From contig DATLZZ010000024.1 in the NCBI GenBank assembly GCA_035573715.1, forward strand, positions 102,606 to 166,605: DNA of 64,000 nucleotides, in the 5' to 3' direction. Of this stretch, positions 55,141-64,000 are shown piece after piece. The stretch is from JACPRL01 sp035573715. GTDB taxonomy: Bacteria; Acidobacteriota; Terriglobia; Acidiferrales; 2-02-FULL-67-57. The number at the start of each line of letters is the position of its first letter. The first letter of the stretch is position 1. The position numbers and the translations under genes were made by a program. The notes below the pieces were generated by a model, which made no database searches, was not told where the DNA came from, and saw nothing but the letters and a program-made list of their open reading frames with translations.

Positions 55141-55893
55141 GTGTCGAAAGCCATCCTCTACGACACCACCAAATGCATCGGCTGCCGCGCCTGCGAAGCC
55201 GCCTGCGCCGAGCGCTGGGGCTTGCCCTACGACGATGACATCGCCAAACGGGAGACTCTCTCCGAACGCAAGCTGACCACCATCGTCACCCACGGCGAGC
55301 GCTTCACCCGCCGCCTGTGCATGCACTGCGAGGAGCCCACTTGCGCCTCGGTTTGCCCGGTCGGCGCTCTGGAGAAAACGTCGCTGGGGCCGGTGGTCTA
55401 TCACGAAGACCGCTGCATCGGCTGCCGCTATTGCATGCTCGCCTGCCCCTTCCAGGTCCCCGCCTACGAGTGGAGCCAGGCCCTGCCGCGGGTCAAGAAG
55501 TGCGACATGTGCTTCGAGCGCCAGCAGGCCGGCTTGCCAACCGCTTGCGCGGAAATCTGCCCCACGCAGGCCACCATCTGCGGCGAGCGCGAAGAATTGA
55601 TTGCCGAAGCCCGCCGCCGCCTGGCAGAAAACCCCGAGGGTTACTACCAGCGCATCTACGGTCTGGAGGAAGTCGGCGGAACCTCCGTCTTCATTCTCAC
55701 CGCGGTGCCGTTTGAAGAACTCGGCCTCCGCGCCAACCTGCCCCGGCAACCGCTGCCGGTGCTGACCTGGCGCGTGCTTTCGCTGGTCCCGGATATCGTC
55801 ACCGTCGGCACTGCGCTGCTGGGCGGCATCTGGTGGATCACGCACCGCCGCGAAGAAGTCGCCGCCGCGGAAGGAAAGGAGAGGAAGTCGTGA
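55141..55893 (+). CDS. Four-cluster ferredoxin-type Fe-S protein with C-terminal membrane anchor
   Basis: 250 residues from GTG 55141, chosen for GGAGG 6 bp upstream (ATG 55114 is open but poorly spaced). Sixteen Cys form four [4Fe-4S] sites: CIGCRACEAACAERW, CMHCEEPTCASVCPVGAL, CIGCRYCMLACPFQVPAY, and CDMCFERQQAGLPTACAEICP. This is the DmsB/HybA/NrfC type of electron-transfer subunit. A C-terminal helix (ILTAVPFEELG... TVGTALLGGIWWITH) would anchor it in the membrane. It passes electrons between an unknown catalytic subunit and the NrfD-like protein encoded directly downstream (GTGA overlap). No molybdopterin or cytochrome subunit is in the window. No twin-arginine signal is seen, so the protein may face the cytoplasm. 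Confidence 0.93.
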   Translation: MSKAILYDTTKCIGCRACEAACAERWGLPYDDDIAKRETLSERKLTTIVTHGERFTRRLCMHCEEPTCASVCPVGALEKTSLGPVVYHEDRCIGCRYCMLACPFQVPAYEWSQALPRVKKCDMCFERQQAGLPTACAEICPTQATICGEREELIAEARRRLAENPEGYYQRIYGLEEVGGTSVFILTAVPFEELGLRANLPRQPLPVLTWRVLSLVPDIVTVGTALLGGIWWITHRREEVAAAEGKERKS

Positions 55894-57044
55894 ACCTCGC
55901 GGGCCTCATCCGACGGCTCACCGTCTGGCAGTGGATCTTCGCCGTCATTGTGCTCGGCGGCCTCTATGCCACCTACCTGCGCTTCCTCCACGGCCTCGGC
56001 AGCGCCACGCACTTGAGCGACCAGTTTCCCTGGGGGCTCTGGATCGGTTTCGACGTGCTGTGCGGCGTCGGCCTGGCCGCCGGCGGCTTCACGCTGGCCG
56101 CCATCGTGCACATCTTCAACATCGAACGCTACAAGCCCATCCTCCGGGCCACCATCCTCACCGCCTTCCTCGGCTACGTGCTGGTCATCGTCGCCCTGCT
56201 CTTCGACCTCGGCCGCCCCTACCGCATCTGGCACCCGCTGGTGATGTGGAACCCGCACTCGGTGATGTTCGAAGTGGCCTGGTGCGTGATGCTCTACACC
56301 ACCGTGCTGGCTCTGGAGTTCGCCCCCGCCGTCCTCGAGCGCTTCCAGTGGCACGCGCCGCTGCGCCTGTTGCAGGTCGTCTCCATCCCGCTGGTCATCG
56401 CCGGCGTCATCCTCTCCACCCTGCACCAGTCCTCGCTCGGCAGCCTCTACCTCATCGTCCCTCACAAGTTGTATCCGCTCTGGTACACGCCTTTGCTGCC
56501 GCTGTTCTTCTTTCTCTCCGCCATGTGCGTCGGCTTCGCCATGACCATCTTCGAGAGCTGGCACAGCAGCCGCGCCTTCGGCCGCCAGCTGGAGGTGCCG
56601 CTGCTGGCCAGCATGGCGCGCGTTCTGGCGGTGCTGCTCAGCGTCTACCTGCTGCTGCGGTTCGTGGATTTGCGCCACCGGGGTGCGCTTGACCTCGTGG
56701 TCGTGCCGCGCATCGAAACCTGGCTCTTCTGGCTCGAGATTGCCCTGATGGCCGTGCCGGTGGTTCTGCTCTTCCGCCGCTCGGTGCGCCTCCGCCCCGG
56801 CGCGCTCTACGCCTGCGCGGTGATGGTGATTTTCGGTTTCGTCGCCCACCGCCTCAACGTCAGCGTCACCGGCATGGAAGCCGGCTCCGGCACCAGTTAC
56901 GTCCCCAAGTGGACGGAAATCATGGTCACCCTGGCCATCATTGCCGTCGGCTTCGCCGTCTTCCGCATCGTCGCCCAGTACTTCCCCGTCTTCCCCGAGG
57001 AAGCGCCGCGGCCGGCCCTGGCGCCGGCGGCAGGCGACGACTGA
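55890..57044 (+). CDS. NrfD/HybB-family membrane quinone-interacting subunit
   Basis: 384 residues, start GTG overlapping the Fe-S gene stop. About ten membrane helices; the HybB/HmcC signature is at the start: YLRFLHGLGSATHLSDQFPWGLWIGFDVLCGVGLAAGGFTLAAIVHIFNIERYKPILR, then HPLVMWNPHSVMFEVAWCVMLYTTVLALEFAP and STLHQSSLGSLYLIVPHKLYPLWYTPLLPLFFFLSAMCVG. Such subunits exchange electrons with menaquinone or ubiquinone. With the Fe-S protein it forms the membrane half of a redox complex; the electron donor or acceptor is not encoded here. The sensor kinase gene follows 9 bp later. Confidence 0.93.
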   Translation: MNLAGLIRRLTVWQWIFAVIVLGGLYATYLRFLHGLGSATHLSDQFPWGLWIGFDVLCGVGLAAGGFTLAAIVHIFNIERYKPILRATILTAFLGYVLVIVALLFDLGRPYRIWHPLVMWNPHSVMFEVAWCVMLYTTVLALEFAPAVLERFQWHAPLRLLQVVSIPLVIAGVILSTLHQSSLGSLYLIVPHKLYPLWYTPLLPLFFFLSAMCVGFAMTIFESWHSSRAFGRQLEVPLLASMARVLAVLLSVYLLLRFVDLRHRGALDLVVVPRIETWLFWLEIALMAVPVVLLFRRSVRLRPGALYACAVMVIFGFVAHRLNVSVTGMEAGSGTSYVPKWTEIMVTLAIIAVGFAVFRIVAQYFPVFPEEAPRPALAPAAGDD

Positions 57045-57053
57045 GAGGCGCGC

Positions 57054-58687
57054 ATGAGGAGCCGGCCCCTGCGCGCAGGACTCGCGGCGAAGTTGGCCAT
57101 TTGCCTGGTGGCCAGCACCGGCGCGCTCTTCGTGCTCTTCGGCTACTGGAATCTCCGGCTGCAGCGACAACATTCGGAAGAGATGGTTCTGCAAAGCGCC
57201 GACCGCATCAGCGACGTCATCCGCCGCAGCACCCGCTACCAGATGCTGCGCAACGACCGCGAAGCCCTCTACGAAACCATCCGCACCATCGGCACTGAGC
57301 CCGGCATCCGCCGCGTTCGCATTTTCAACGAGGACGGCCGCATCAGTTTCTCCACCGACCCCGCGGAGATCAACCAGATGGTCGACAAGCAGACCGAAGC
57401 CTGCTACGCCTGCCACGCCCAGCAGGCCCCGCTCGCCCGCCTCGACCGCCCCGACCGCGCCCGCATCTTCACCGACGCCGCCGGCCGCCGCACTCTCGGC
57501 CTCATCCGCCCCATCGAGAACGAGCCTGCCTGCGCCAACGCCGCCTGCCACGCCCACCCCGCCGAGCGACGCATCCTGGGCGTGATTGATACCGACCTCT
57601 CGCTCGACACGGTCGACGCCCAGCTCGCCGAGCGCCAGGCGCAACTGGCCCGCTTCACTTTGCTGGCCATGGTGCTGGCTTCGCTGGTCAGCGTGCTCTT
57701 CGTCTGGATCGTGGTGCATCGGCCGGTCAAGGAGCTCAAGGCCGGTACCCAGGCCATGGCCGCCGGCAACCTCCAGCACCGCCTGCCGGTGCGCAGCGCC
57801 GACGAGCTGGGCGAGCTCGCCGCTTCCTTCAACAAGATGGCCGAAGACCTGTCCCGCGCTCATCAGGAGCTCACCGACTGGGCCCGCACACTGGAAGAAC
57901 GGGTCGAGCAGAAAACTGCCGAACTCCAGCAGGCCCAGGAGCATCTGGTGCGCAGCGAGAAGATGGTCGCGCTCGGCAAGCTCGCCGCCACCATCGCCCA
58001 CGAAGTCAACAACCCGCTGGCCGGCATTCTCACCTACTCGCGGCTCTGCCTGAAGCAGCTCGACCGTCCCGACCTCCGCCCCGAAGCCCGCGCGGAAGTC
58101 CTCGAGCAACTGCGCATCATCGAGCGCGAAAGTCGGCGCTGCGGGGAAATCATGCGCAACCTGCTGAGCTTCGCCCGCCAGGCCCCGCCGCACCGCCAGC
58201 CGAGCGAGCTGAACGCGCTGGTCGAGCGCACACTCACTCTGGTGCGCCACGAGCTCGAGCTGCGCGGAATCGAGCTGCGCACCCAACTGGCCCCTGACCT
58301 CCCGGCCGTCGCCTGCGACCCCAGCCAAGTCCAGCAGGTGCTGCTGGCCTTGATGGTCAACGCCATCGACGCCATGCCCCACGGCGGCCGCCTGAGCGTC
58401 CAGAGCAACCGCGCCGACGATTCGGTCGAAATCCGTATCGAGGACAACGGCGCCGGCATTCCCCCGGAGGCCCTGCCCCACATTTTCGAGCCTTTTTACA
58501 CCACCAAGGAAGACCAGCACCGCACCGGGCTGGGCCTGGCGGTGGCGCGCAGCATCGTCGAGCAGCACGGCGGCGCCATCGCCGTCCAGTCCACACCCGG
58601 CGTAGGCACCGAGTTTGTCGTCCGGCTGCCCTTCGGCGCCGCGGCCGAGCCCGCCGCCCTCGCCGCCGGAACTCGAGGAGAAAACCC

Positions 58688-58691
<4 letters not shown>
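57054..58691 (+). CDS. Membrane sensor histidine kinase with periplasmic haem-type motifs
   Basis: 545 residues. Helices near 13-32 (LAAKLAICLVASTGALFVLFGYW) and 205-225 (FTLLAMVLASLVSVLFVWIVV) enclose a sensor domain with C117-Y-A-C-H121, a c-type haem motif, and C160-x4-C-H166, a spaced variant. HAMP domain (HRPVKELKAGTQAMAAGNLQHRLPVRSADELGELAASFNKMAEDL), coiled coil, H box ATIAHEVNNPLAGILTYSRLCLKQL, N box VNAIDAMPHGGRL and G boxes GTGLGLAVARSIVEQHGG. It lies downstream of the NrfD gene and overlaps the regulator gene by 4 bp. It probably senses the redox state that the Fe-S/NrfD complex sets. Confidence 0.9.
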
Positions 58692-60073
<1,382 letters not shown>

Positions 60074-60174
60074 GGCCGGGCGCCTCTCGCGGCGCAGGCG
60101 GACGCGCCCGGCCGAGGCCGCGATTCCGGCGTCGGTCCGGACACGTCCCGTCCCGCCCTCGCAGCCGCACCTGT

Positions 60175-61203
60175 TCAGCGCGCCGGGACGACGACGGCCC
60201 GACCGCGCAGCCGTCCGCTGCGCAGCCGCTCGTAGGCCGTACCCGCCTCGGCCAGCGGGAAGCGCTCGACGTGCGCGGCGATCCGCCCGGCGCGCGCGAG
60301 CGCGATCACCTCGGCCAGCTCCGCGCGCGTCCCCCAGAAGGGCATGGTGACGCGGACCTCGAACGGCAGCGCGCCGAAGCCCACCGGCAGCGTGCCGCCT
60401 CCCAGTCCGACGACCAGGATCTCGCCGCCCGTGCCGGCGACGCGCCGGGCGAGATCCAGCGTCGAGGCGCTGCCGACGAAATCGAAGACCGCGTCGGCCC
60501 CGCCGGGCGCCGGCCCGACGAGCGCGCGGAGGCGCTCGGCGGCCTGCTCATCGGCGCGAAGCGTGGCGTGCGCGCCGACGTCGCGGGCGAGCGCCAGCGC
60601 CTCGTCGCGCACGTCGACGGCCACGATCCGCACGGCCGTCGTCGCCGCCAGGATCTGGACGGCCAGATGCCCGAGCCCGCCGACGCCGATGACCACCGCG
60701 GTCGCGCCGGGACGCAGGCTGTGCCGGGCGAGCTGGATCGCGTGGTACGGCGTCAGCCCCGCGTCGGTGAGCGGCGCGGCCTGGACCACGTCGAGGTCGC
60801 CGATCGGCAGCACCTGCCGCGCCGGCACGACGACGTACTCGGCCATGCCGCCGTCTCGCGTCAGGCCGATCCCGCCGGGGGCGACGCGGCGACAGGCGTT
60901 GTCCCGGCCGACGAGGCAGCCGGCACACCGGCCGCACCCGACGATCCCGTAGACCGCCACTGCTTCACCTCGATCGATGCCGCTCACGCCGGGACCGAGG
61001 GCCTCGACCCATCCGGCGACCTCGTGGCCGAGCGTCAGCGGGATCGGAAGGCCGAGCGCATCCGGAGCATCGAGGACGTGGAGATCCGAGTGGCACGCGC
61101 CCGCCGCGCCGACGCGAAGCAGGACCTCACCGGGACCCGGCGCCGGTTCGGACACGTCGCGCAACTCGACCGTGCCGGGCGCGACGAGACGAAACGCCTG
61201 CAT
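60175..61203 (-). CDS. Zinc-dependent alcohol dehydrogenase (MDR family)
   Basis: 342 residues from ATG 61203 with GGAGGAG upstream; a longer open frame upstream has no ribosome site. Catalytic zinc motifs: Cys and following Ser/Asp in GACHSDLHVLDAP, GHEVAGWVEALG; structural zinc cysteines GCGRCAGCLVGRDNAC; NAD(P) fold VVIGVGGLGHLAVQILA. The protein oxidises primary or secondary alcohols or reduces aldehydes. It is divergent from the small winged-helix-like gene. No redox partners for alcohol use are adjacent. Confidence 0.93.
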   Translation of the reverse strand: MQAFRLVAPGTVELRDVSEPAPGPGEVLLRVGAAGACHSDLHVLDAPDALGLPIPLTLGHEVAGWVEALGPGVSGIDRGEAVAVYGIVGCGRCAGCLVGRDNACRRVAPGGIGLTRDGGMAEYVVVPARQVLPIGDLDVVQAAPLTDAGLTPYHAIQLARHSLRPGATAVVIGVGGLGHLAVQILAATTAVRIVAVDVRDEALALARDVGAHATLRADEQAAERLRALVGPAPGGADAVFDFVGSASTLDLARRVAGTGGEILVVGLGGGTLPVGFGALPFEVRVTMPFWGTRAELAEVIALARAGRIAAHVERFPLAEAGTAYERLRSGRLRGRAVVVPAR

Positions 61204-61480
61204 GACTCCTCCTTCCCGGGGCACGCGCGGTGCAAGTCGGACACCGGCGGCCTCGATGGCGCGGCACGGTGCCGCGAACGCAAGTCCTGACGAGCCGCTG
61301 CGGGTTTTTTCGAGCCGGTGGGGAAAAGCCCCGATCCCAGCGGCCGCTCGGGACGAGGCCCGGCCGCCGGAACGTGTGCGCTCCCGCCGGAATCGGGCCG
61401 AAATCGACCGCGCGGCGCGTTGCCGTGCGCCGCCGCCCCCGCGGCACTCCCGTTGCTCCACGACCGTCGAGAGGTGGCCC

Positions 61481-61696
61481 ATGGCTCCCGCGAACACCAT
61501 CGAGGAGCGCTGGGTACGCATGGCCCGCGCGGAGTTTCGAGAGATGCCCGGACTGCGGCTGACGCTGGCGCAGGCCGCTCGCCTGTGGCACCTGCCGGTC
61601 GCCGAAGCGGAAGCGCTGCTGGCGGCGCTGGTCGCCGAGGGGCTGCTGCGCCGCCTGCCCGACGGCAGCTTCTGCCGCGCCGATCTGGCGGCCTGA
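61481..61696 (+). CDS. Small winged-helix-like protein
   Basis: 71 residues with a GAGAGGTGG site 7 bp upstream of the ATG. The core FREMPGLRLTLAQAARLWHLPVAEAEALLAALVAEGLLRRLPDGSFCRAD has the layout of a winged helix-turn-helix (two helices, a recognition helix and a strand pair). It lies 11 bp before the OsmC gene and could regulate this cluster; DNA binding is inferred from fold only. Confidence 0.65.
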   Translation: MAPANTIEERWVRMARAEFREMPGLRLTLAQAARLWHLPVAEAEALLAALVAEGLLRRLPDGSFCRADLAA

Positions 61697-61707
61697 AGGA
61701 GACGATC

Positions 61708-62205
61708 GTGACCGACAAGACGGCGTATCGCGTCTCGCTTTCGCTCATCGCCGATTACCAGTTCCTCGTCTCGTTCGGCGACCTGCCCGACGACGCACCG
61801 CTCATCGTCGACGAGGCGCCGCCGCTGGGTCAGGGCGCCGGCCCGTCACCGGCGGCCCTGCTCGCGGCGGCGGCGACGAACTGTCTCGCCGCGAGCCTGC
61901 TCTTCTGCCTGCGCAAGGCGCGGGCTCGCGTCGCCGGGTTGACCGCCGACGCGGTCGTGCGCCTCGGCCGCAACGAGGCCGGGCGCCTGCGGGTGACCCG
62001 GATCGACGTCAAACTCGTCCCCGACGTCGGAGCGGACGAGGCACAGCTCGAGCGCTGCCAGGGGATCTTCGAGGAATTCTGCACCGTCACGGAGAGCCTG
62101 CGGCAGGGCATCCCCGTGGGTGTCAGCGTGGAGGCCGCCCCTGCGGCGGGACGGGCCGCCGCGATCCCCGCGGACTCCGCCGCTGCCTGCCGGGATGCGC
62201 GGTAA
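61708..62205 (+). CDS. OsmC-family peroxiredoxin-like protein
   Basis: 165 residues from GTG 61708 (GAAGGAGA 7 bp upstream). OsmC features: GQGAGPSPAALLAAAATNCLAASLLFCLRKAR with the first conserved Cys, and ERCQGIFEEFCTVTESLRQGIPVGVSVE with the second. Family members reduce organic hydroperoxides through a Cys pair; some are of unknown use. The C-terminal 20 Ala-rich residues are extra. It precedes the NirK-like gene by 52 bp. Confidence 0.85.
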   Translation: MTDKTAYRVSLSLIADYQFLVSFGDLPDDAPLIVDEAPPLGQGAGPSPAALLAAAATNCLAASLLFCLRKARARVAGLTADAVVRLGRNEAGRLRVTRIDVKLVPDVGADEAQLERCQGIFEEFCTVTESLRQGIPVGVSVEAAPAAGRAAAIPADSAAACRDAR

Positions 62206-62257
62206 ACCCGTTTTCGCCGGAACGACGCCGCCACGCGCGGCCGGATGGAGGAGAGCC

Positions 62258-63412
62258 ATGACGAAGATGACCTGGAGACGACGCGCCGGCCTCGCCGGCG
62301 GCCTCGTCCTCGCCGCGTCGATCGGTCTCGGCGCGCTGGCGTGGAGCCGCAGCACCGGCGACGAACCGCCCGTGCTGGGCATGCCCGAGGCCGAGGTCTT
62401 CACCGAGGCGTACAGCGGCCCGCCCGTCGCGGGCGAGTTCGTGACGCCGGCTCCGCTCGTCGCTCCGCTGCCCGCCGGCAACCGGACGCACGACGTCCGG
62501 ATCGACATCGTCGTGCAGGACATCGAGGTCGGGCCCGGCATCCGCTACCAGGCCTGGACGTTCGGCGGGACCGTCCCCGGCCCCGTCCTGCACGTGCGGC
62601 AGGGCGATCGCGTGCGCTTCACGATGAAGAATCGCTCCGACGAGCGCGTCACGGTGACCGCGCCGGACCGCGGCGCGCCGCTCCCGGGCGGTCTCGCCGC
62701 GCTCCAGAAGCCGGCGCCGGCGCTCTTCCCCATGCCGCACTCGATGGACTTCCATGCCGCCATGGTCGCGCCGGACGACAAGTGGCGCACGATCGCTCCC
62801 GGCCAGAGCATCCGGTTCGAGTGGGTGGCGAACTATCCTGGCGTCTACACCTATCACTGCGGGACGCCGCCCGTGCTCCAGCACGTGGCCATGGGGCAGT
62901 ACGGCGTCGTCATCGTGTCACCGCGCGACGGCTTCCCCACGGACGACGAGATCCGCCGCGCCTACGTCCTGGTGCAGTCGGAGTTCTACCTGAAGAAGGA
63001 CGCCGGCTCCGATCGGTTCGTCCTCGACTACGAGGCGGCGCTGCGGAAACAGCCGCTCGTCGTGGCGTTCAACGGGCATCAGACGCGGCACGTCACCGCG
63101 CCGCTCGAGGCGGCGCCGGGCGACCGGGTGCGGCTCTACCTGCACAACGCCGGGCCCAACGACGGGTCCAGCCTGCACGTCATCGGGACGATCTTCGACC
63201 ACGTTTGGTTCGAGGGCAATCCGCGCAACGCCCTGCGCGGGATGCAGACGGTGTATCTCGGCGCGAGCAACGGCGCGGTCGTGGAGTTCGTCGTCCCCGA
63301 GCCGGGCGTCTACACGCTGGTCGACCACGAGTTCGCCGACGCGACCAAGGGCGCGGTGGCCCAGATCGTCGCCGGCCGGGCGCGCATGACGACGACGGAC
63401 ATGGCGCACTGA
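62258..63412 (+). CDS. NirK-like multicopper protein
   Basis: 384 residues; a signal anchor (RRRAGLAGGLVLAASIGLGALAW) then two cupredoxin domains. Type 1 and type 2 copper ligands can be matched to copper nitrite reductase: H and H in MPHSMDFHAAM (with the catalytic Asp between), H-C in YTYHCGTPPVLQH, and H in LHVIGTIFDHVWFEG, with GVYTLVDHEFADATKGAVAQI near the end. The axial type 1 ligand position, normally Met (HIGNGMYG-like), is Gln here (HVAMGQYG). It may reduce nitrite to NO in the periplasm; other copper oxidase activities are possible. The azurin-like gene follows 59 bp later. Confidence 0.85.
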   Translation: MTKMTWRRRAGLAGGLVLAASIGLGALAWSRSTGDEPPVLGMPEAEVFTEAYSGPPVAGEFVTPAPLVAPLPAGNRTHDVRIDIVVQDIEVGPGIRYQAWTFGGTVPGPVLHVRQGDRVRFTMKNRSDERVTVTAPDRGAPLPGGLAALQKPAPALFPMPHSMDFHAAMVAPDDKWRTIAPGQSIRFEWVANYPGVYTYHCGTPPVLQHVAMGQYGVVIVSPRDGFPTDDEIRRAYVLVQSEFYLKKDAGSDRFVLDYEAALRKQPLVVAFNGHQTRHVTAPLEAAPGDRVRLYLHNAGPNDGSSLHVIGTIFDHVWFEGNPRNALRGMQTVYLGASNGAVVEFVVPEPGVYTLVDHEFADATKGAVAQIVAGRARMTTTDMAH

Positions 63413-63471
63413 GCCGCCGGTCCGCCGGTCGCGCCGGCGATCGCTGAACACGAACAGAGGAGAAGACACGC

Positions 63472-63957
63472 ATGTCGAGACGAGTCATCGTGCTGGGAGT
63501 CGCGCTGGTCATCGCGCCGGCGATCCTCGAGGCTGCGGGCGACACACGCCGCCCCGCCGGCGCCCGCGCGCAGGGCGTCCGGGTGATCCGGCTGCAGGGC
63601 ACCGACGACATGAAGTTCGACGTGACGGTGCTGCAGGCGGCCAGGGGCGAACGCCTCCGCGTCGTGCTCACGAGCGTCGGCCGGATGCCGAAGGTGGCCA
63701 TGGCGCACAACTTCGTGCTGCTCGCGCCGACGGTCGACGTGGAGGCCTTCATCACGGCGTCGGCGCTGGCGCGGGACGCCCAGTTCATCGCGCCGGCCTA
63801 TGCGCGCGGGGTGCTGGCGGCGACGGGCCTGGCGGGCGCCGGCGAATCGGTCGAGGTGACCTTCACGGCGCCGACCAGGCCCGGGCGGTATCCGTTCGTC
63901 TGCTCGTTCCCCGGCCACTACGCGGCCGGCATGCGCGGCGTCCTCATCGTGAAGTGA
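63472..63957 (+). CDS. Azurin-like cupredoxin
   Basis: 161 residues, complete, with an N-terminal signal peptide (RRVIVLGVALVIAPAILEAA) and AGAGGAGAAG before the ATG. The type 1 copper ligands are visible: His in MAHNFVLLAP, then C, H and M in YPFVCSFPGHYAAGMRGVLIVK. The start of the domain (VIRLQGTDDMKFDVTVLQAARGERLRVVLTSVG) also matches azurin. It could be the electron donor of the NirK-like enzyme encoded upstream. Confidence 0.92.
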   Translation: MSRRVIVLGVALVIAPAILEAAGDTRRPAGARAQGVRVIRLQGTDDMKFDVTVLQAARGERLRVVLTSVGRMPKVAMAHNFVLLAPTVDVEAFITASALARDAQFIAPAYARGVLAATGLAGAGESVEVTFTAPTRPGRYPFVCSFPGHYAAGMRGVLIVK

Positions 63958-64000
63958 GTCGCGACCGGACCATCGGCGGGCCGGGATCCTGTGCCCGTCC

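Noticed and set aside
55656..58568. Open frame of 970 codons on the minus strand opposite the Fe-S, NrfD and kinase genes
   Set aside because: Antisense to three well-supported genes; the product is a repetitive acidic sequence without motifs, typical for high-GC shadow frames.

Overview
The window looks like chromosome of an uncultured, high-GC bacterium of the Acidobacteriota. The main pointers are three paralogous secreted VWFA proteins of the kind expanded in that phylum, a Ser/Thr kinase fused to TolB-like and TPR regions, many TonB/AsmA-type envelope proteins, and mixed housekeeping and accessory genes with strong Shine-Dalgarno sites. No 16S rRNA is present, so the assignment is an inference from gene content. 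The last 4-5 kb (from about 59.4 kb) changes codon style and may be a transferred segment or an assembly join.

Layout. 0-5.7 kb: a secreted GlcG/cupin and DM13 operon, an ECF sigma factor with two zinc-finger anti-sigma proteins (one fused to a MEDS sensor domain), and a type III polyketide synthase coupled to an isoprenylcysteine-methyltransferase-like enzyme. 5.7-10.6 kb: mtgA, a kinase-TPR protein, a haem-oxygenase-like diiron protein, tRNA-Arg. 10.4-18.4 kb, all on the minus strand: a small ferredoxin-fold protein, a giant AsmA protein, a penicillin-binding protein, recA, a DUF2007 protein, a VKOR-family protein and a thiolase. The VKOR gene has an in-frame TGA exactly where the second active-site cysteine should be, followed by conserved-looking coding sequence and a small hairpin. 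It is the most interesting single observation: a candidate selenocysteine (C-x-x-U) VKOR.

18.4-34 kb: a UvrD-like helicase fused to an Fe-S nuclease, a Cys-rich secreted protein with a beta-propeller partner, three VWFA proteins, the ileS-lspA-lgt-rluD operon and a TonB gene pair. 34-37 kb is an accessory patch beside tRNA-Gln with an integrase remnant, an AraC regulator and two decayed-looking small enzymes or lipocalin-like genes. 37-42 kb: an adrenodoxin-reductase-like flavoprotein, then a sensor kinase with a periplasmic CxxCH haem motif and its NtrC-type partner. 42-50 kb: a single-polypeptide restriction-modification enzyme, feoAB with a repeated TTGCAA motif at the start, and a malic enzyme-phosphotransacetylase fusion.

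50.6-53.9 kb: a cyclic-2,3-diphosphoglycerate-synthetase-like GTPase, ornithine carbamoyltransferase and carbamate kinase in one operon. 54.3-60.1 kb: a membrane-anchored GcvH-like protein lacking the lipoyl lysine, a four-cluster Fe-S protein, an NrfD/HybB membrane subunit, and a second haem-motif sensor kinase with its sigma-54 activator. Together these look like a quinone-linked redox module with its own redox sensor. 60.2-64 kb: a zinc alcohol dehydrogenase, a small winged-helix-like protein, an OsmC protein, a NirK-like copper enzyme and an azurin-like cupredoxin, suggesting nitrite or copper redox chemistry.
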